Position numbers and translations under genes: made by a program | Shown here: positions 5,484-8,294 of the stretch, one piece after another | Numbering within the stretch: the first letter of the stretch is position 1 | Layout of the letters: the number at the start of each line of letters is the position of its first letter | From: an uncultured Pseudomonadota bacterium | GTDB lineage: Bacteria > Desulfobacterota_B > Binatia > UBA9968 | Reading direction: 5' to 3' | Length of the DNA stretch: 8,294 bases | NCBI GenBank assembly: GCA_946478635.1 | Contig: CAMLCX010000200.1 | Location: 1-8,294 of the forward strand | Notes under the pieces: model-generated | The model's input: only the letters and a program-made list of their open reading frames with translations | The model's database searches: none | Told to the model about the DNA's origin: nothing

Positions 5484-8294
5484 TGGCCGGAGCGACCACC
5501 CGGCGGAAATCGAGCGCCAGGCGGCAAAGCGCGAGCTAGTCTTCACTCTGCTCAAAAAGGAATTCCTTGCGCGCAAGGCCGTTCAAGGAATTTTACCGAG
5601 GCAAGGTTCCGGCCCCGCGCCGCTTTCTTTTGCTCAGGAACGTCTGTGGTTTCTTGACCAGGTCCAGCCCGGCAACACCGTTTACAATATTCGCAGAGCC
5701 TACGGCCTCAACGGTTCGCTTGACGTGGCGTTGCTCGCCCGTGCTTTCAACCAAGTCGTCGCTCGGCACGAAATCTTGCGCACGGTCTTCCTGGCCGTGA
5801 ACGGATCCCCGGTCCAACACATTGCGCCACTCGCTGAATTATCCATACCGTCAATAGACCTACAGCACTTGCCGCGCGGCATCCGCGACGCTGAGGCGTT
5901 TCGTATCATCCAGGAGGAAGCCCGGGTGAACTTCAATTTGGCGGATGGCCCGATATGGCGCGTTAAACTGATCCGTTTGGCCAAAGCGAAGCACGTTCTG
6001 CTTTTCACGGTCCATCAGATTCTTTTTGACGGCTGGTCGCTTGGATTATTTTTTCGCGAGATCGAGACTCTGTACGAGAGTTTTTCTACCGGGGGACCCG
6101 TCAAGCTTGGCGACCTGCCGGTGCAGTATGCCGATTTCTCCCTCTGGCAACGCGCTTGGCTGCAAGGCGACCGGCTTGAACAACAGCTGGGTTATTGGAA
6201 GGGCAGATTTGCTGGGACGCTGCCCGTGTTGGAGCTGCCGTTCGACCGGCGGCGGCCCGCGGTTCAGAGTTTTCGCGGCGCCAGGCATGATTTTGTCCTG
6301 GGCAAGTCCCTGGCCGGCGCGCTCAAACGGTTGAGCCGGGAAGAGGACGTTACGCTCTTTGCGACGTTGATGGCGGCCTTCAATGTTTTGCTTTATCGCT
6401 ATGCCGGACAACAGGACATCATCGTCGGTTTTCCAATCACCAATCGCGAACGTGCAGAAACCGAGAACTTGCTTGGCGTTTTCGTCAACACCTTGGCGCT
6501 GCGCACGGACCTCTCCGGCGATCCGACTTTTCGCGTGCAGCTCGCGCGCGTGAGCAAGGCTTGCCGTGAAGCCTATGCGCATCAAGATCTGCCCTTTGAG
6601 AGATTGGTTGATGAACTCGGTCAAGAGCGAGAGCTGGGTCGCAATCCCCTGTTTCAAGTGATGTTTGCCTTTCACAACACGCTGCCCGCAGGCCTTCGTC
6701 TTCATGGTCTTCGCACCGACCCCATGGATCTCCATGGCGCCACTTCCAAGTTCGATCTGACTTTGTCTTTGGGTGAAGAGAACGGCAGACTGGCGGGATT
6801 TTTCGAGTACAGCACCGACCTCTTCGAGCGCTCGACCATCGAGCGCATGGCCGGTCATTTTGAAACGCTGCTGCGCGGCGTCGTCGCCGATCGCGATCGG
6901 GCGATTTCAACCTTGCCACTGCTAGCCGAAGCGGAGCGCCGGCAAATTCTCGTTCAGTGGAACGACACCGCTGACGTCAATTCCCGCAATCTGTCCGTGC
7001 ATCAATTGTTCGAAACCCAGGCGAAACGGACGCCCCATGCGGTTGCCGTCAAGTATGGCGGCAGGCGGATGACCTACCGCGAGTTGAATAAGCGCGCCAA
7101 TCAACTGGCGCGCTATCTCCGAAAGCTCGGCGCCGGTCCGGAAAAACTCGTCGGTGTTTGTCTCGACCGATCTCTGGAGATGGTGATCGGCTTGCTGGGC
7201 GTGCTGAAATCCGGCGCGGCCTACGTGCCGCTCGATCCAACGTATCCGCTAGAACGGATCGCTTTCATGCTCGCCGATACGCGGGCCGGCCTGCTGTTGA
7301 CGCAGAAACAATTTGCCGGTGGAACGGCAGCGCCGCTTGCCGATCTCCTGTCGGCGAAGGGAAATCTAAAAGTCATTTGCTTGGACAGGGAGCGGAAAAA
7401 GATCGGCGGAGAAGATTCGCGCAATGTTTCGAGCGGTGTTCGCGCCTGTAATCTCGCCTACGTGATCTATACCTCCGGCTCCACCGGCCAACCCAAGGGC
7501 GTTGCCATCGAGCACGGAAATGCGGCTTCGTTTGTGGGTTGGGCCAAGCGCGTTTTCTCTCCGGCCGAGCTGTCCGGCGTGCTGGCTTCGACGTCAATCT
7601 GTTTCGATCTGTCGGTTTTCGAGTTGTTTGTTCCGCTTAGCGCCGGCGGCAAGGTGCTATTGGTGAAAGATGCGATCGATGTCATCGATTTGAGCAAGCG
7701 CAAAGATATCACCCTGATCAATACCGTTCCCTCGGCGATGCAGGCATTGCTCGCCGCCGGAGGTGTGCCGCGCTCCGTCCGCACGGTCAACCTGGCCGGT
7801 GAGCCGTTGACCTCCGAGCTGGTCCGGCAAATCTACGCGAGCGGCTCGGTGAAAAGGGTTTACGATCTCTACGGCCCATCGGAAACGACCACCTATTCGA
7901 CGTTTAATTTGCGCAGCGCCGATGGCCCGGCTTCCATCGGGCGGCCGATTGCCAATACGCAAATCTATTTGCTCGATGCGGCTTTTCAACCGGTTCCCAT
8001 CGGCGTGCCGGGAGAGCTATTTATCGGCGGAGCGGGCGTCGCGCGCGGCTATCTTCACCGTCCGGAGTGGACCGCGGAAACATTTCTGCGCAATCCTTTC
8101 GTGAAACGGCGCGGCGCGCGCATGTACCGGACCGGAGACCTTGCCCGGTATCTCGCCGACGGCAATATCGAATACCTTGGCCGCGCCGACCATCAAGTCA
8201 AGATCCGCGGCTACCGGATCGAGCTGGGTGAGATCGAAGCGGCGCTAGCTCAACATCCGGCGGTTCGGGAAGTTGTCGTGGTGGCGCGCGAGTT
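5476..8294 (+). CDS. NRPS condensation-adenylation protein, 3' end beyond window
   Basis: This frame stays open from the ATG at 5476 to the window edge (939 full codons plus two bases), so the gene is partial on the right. It begins with a 48-residue charged, probably helical leader. A condensation domain follows (about 49-480), which would join the upstream carrier-bound unit to the residue on its own carrier. Its motifs are PLSFAQERLWF (49-59), RHEILRT (97-103), HQILFDG (180-186), YADFSLW (218-224), HQDLPFE (369-375) and RNPLFQV (389-395). An adenylation domain follows from about 506, with MTYRELN (532-538), YTSGSTGQPKG (665-675), FDLS (710-713), YGPSETT (799-805), YRTGD (884-888) and GRADHQVKIRGYRIE from 902. 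The window ends before the A10 lysine, the carrier and any later modules. Two points stand out: Gln181 replaces the catalytic second His of HHxxxDG, and the A-domain pocket resembles an alanine code. The start is supported by the overlap with the previous gene and by the leader length usual before such C domains. Confidence 0.92.
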   Translation, partial: MSNGRSDHPAEIERQAAKRELVFTLLKKEFLARKAVQGILPRQGSGPAPLSFAQERLWFLDQVQPGNTVYNIRRAYGLNGSLDVALLARAFNQVVARHEILRTVFLAVNGSPVQHIAPLAELSIPSIDLQHLPRGIRDAEAFRIIQEEARVNFNLADGPIWRVKLIRLAKAKHVLLFTVHQILFDGWSLGLFFREIETLYESFSTGGPVKLGDLPVQYADFSLWQRAWLQGDRLEQQLGYWKGRFAGTLPVLELPFDRRRPAVQSFRGARHDFVLGKSLAGALKRLSREEDVTLFATLMAAFNVLLYRYAGQQDIIVGFPITNRERAETENLLGVFVNTLALRTDLSGDPTFRVQLARVSKACREAYAHQDLPFERLVDELGQERELGRNPLFQVMFAFHNTLPAGLRLHGLRTDPMDLHGATSKFDLTLSLGEENGRLAGFFEYSTDLFERSTIERMAGHFETLLRGVVADRDRAISTLPLLAEAERRQILVQWNDTADVNSRNLSVHQLFETQAKRTPHAVAVKYGGRRMTYRELNKRANQLARYLRKLGAGPEKLVGVCLDRSLEMVIGLLGVLKSGAAYVPLDPTYPLERIAFMLADTRAGLLLTQKQFAGGTAAPLADLLSAKGNLKVICLDRERKKIGGEDSRNVSSGVRACNLAYVIYTSGSTGQPKGVAIEHGNAASFVGWAKRVFSPAELSGVLASTSICFDLSVFELFVPLSAGGKVLLVKDAIDVIDLSKRKDITLINTVPSAMQALLAAGGVPRSVRTVNLAGEPLTSELVRQIYASGSVKRVYDLYGPSETTTYSTFNLRSADGPASIGRPIANTQIYLLDAAFQPVPIGVPGELFIGGAGVARGYLHRPEWTAETFLRNPFVKRRGARMYRTGDLARYLADGNIEYLGRADHQVKIRGYRIELGEIEAALAQHPAVREVVVVARE
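5620..6915 (+). other. Condensation domain with HQxxxDG motif
   Basis: Residues about 49-480 of the C-A protein. All the usual C-domain motifs are present and in order, and the overall character (PLSFAQERLWF, the FVNTLALR region near 335, RNPLFQV) is closest to ordinary LCL-type condensation domains that join two L-residues. The exception is the active site, HQILFDG: His180 and Asp185 are kept, but the second His, normally the catalytic base or organising residue, is Gln181 (CAG at 6016-6018). The subtype call is by eye. Confidence 0.9.
6991..8294 (+). other. Second adenylation domain, likely alanine-specific, truncated by window
   Basis: Residues about 506-939 of the C-A protein. Aligned to PheA, the specificity positions are Asp711, Leu712, Phe715, Asn749, Asn772, Ala774, Leu798, Thr806 and Tyr807, giving D-L-F-N-N-A-L-T-Y. 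The tenth residue, the invariant A10 lysine, lies beyond the window. From memory this string matches the alanine-activating module of microcystin synthetase McyA. Asp711 is the normal alpha-amine anchor, so an amino acid substrate is expected here, unlike in the first A domain. Confidence 0.85.

Noticed and set aside
5567..5800. Small plus-strand frame of 77 residues near the start of the C domain
   Set aside because: It is out of frame with the condensation motifs that run through the same bases and has no features of its own.
6046..6858. Minus-strand open frame of 270 residues opposite the condensation domain
   Set aside because: It is antisense to well-conserved C-domain motifs, and its translation shows no family features.

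Overview
The window looks like bacterial DNA, fairly GC-rich by eye, coding almost wall to wall on the + strand. It holds one run of three closely packed genes: a large multidomain signalling protein, then two nonribosomal peptide synthetase (NRPS) genes. The third gene runs off the right edge. The organism cannot be fixed from the sequence. Zinc-ribbon/cyclase/AAA/TPR proteins of this size are, from general knowledge, common in soil-type Proteobacteria, Acidobacteria and uncultivated deltaproteobacteria-like lineages, so one of those is a low-confidence guess.

Layout. Positions 1-58 are a short leader. 59-3514 encodes a 1151-residue protein: double zinc ribbon, class III nucleotidyl cyclase domain, AAA/STAND-type ATPase, long TPR tail. 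Four bases later, 3519-5483 encodes a 654-residue adenylation-carrier (A-T) protein with no condensation domain, so it looks like a loading or stand-alone module. Overlapping its stop codon by 8 bases, a third frame opens at 5476 and stays open to the window end (939 complete codons). It encodes a condensation (C) domain followed by most of a second adenylation domain.

How they may work together. The spacing (4-base gap, then 8-base overlap) and the lack of any room for a terminator or promoter suggest one operon. The A-T protein would load a starter onto its carrier Ser576, and the C-A protein would join it to the residue chosen by its own A domain. The pocket of that A domain reads D-L-F-N-N-A-L-T-Y, which I recall as an alanine code of the type in microcystin synthetase McyA. 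The cyclase-AAA-TPR protein is the likely sensor or regulator; that role is inferred from position only.

Unusual points. (1) The C domain has His-Gln instead of His-His in its HHxxxDG catalytic motif. (2) The first A domain lacks the Asp that normally holds the substrate alpha-amino group. (3) The cyclase domain keeps both metal Asps but lacks the usual purine-binding Lys and transition-state Asn. (4) A cyclase/AAA/TPR gene sits directly at the head of an NRPS operon. Together these suggest a noncanonical peptide pathway with an unusual starter, but none of it is proven here. I saw no tRNA, rRNA, CRISPR array, insertion sequence or terminator.
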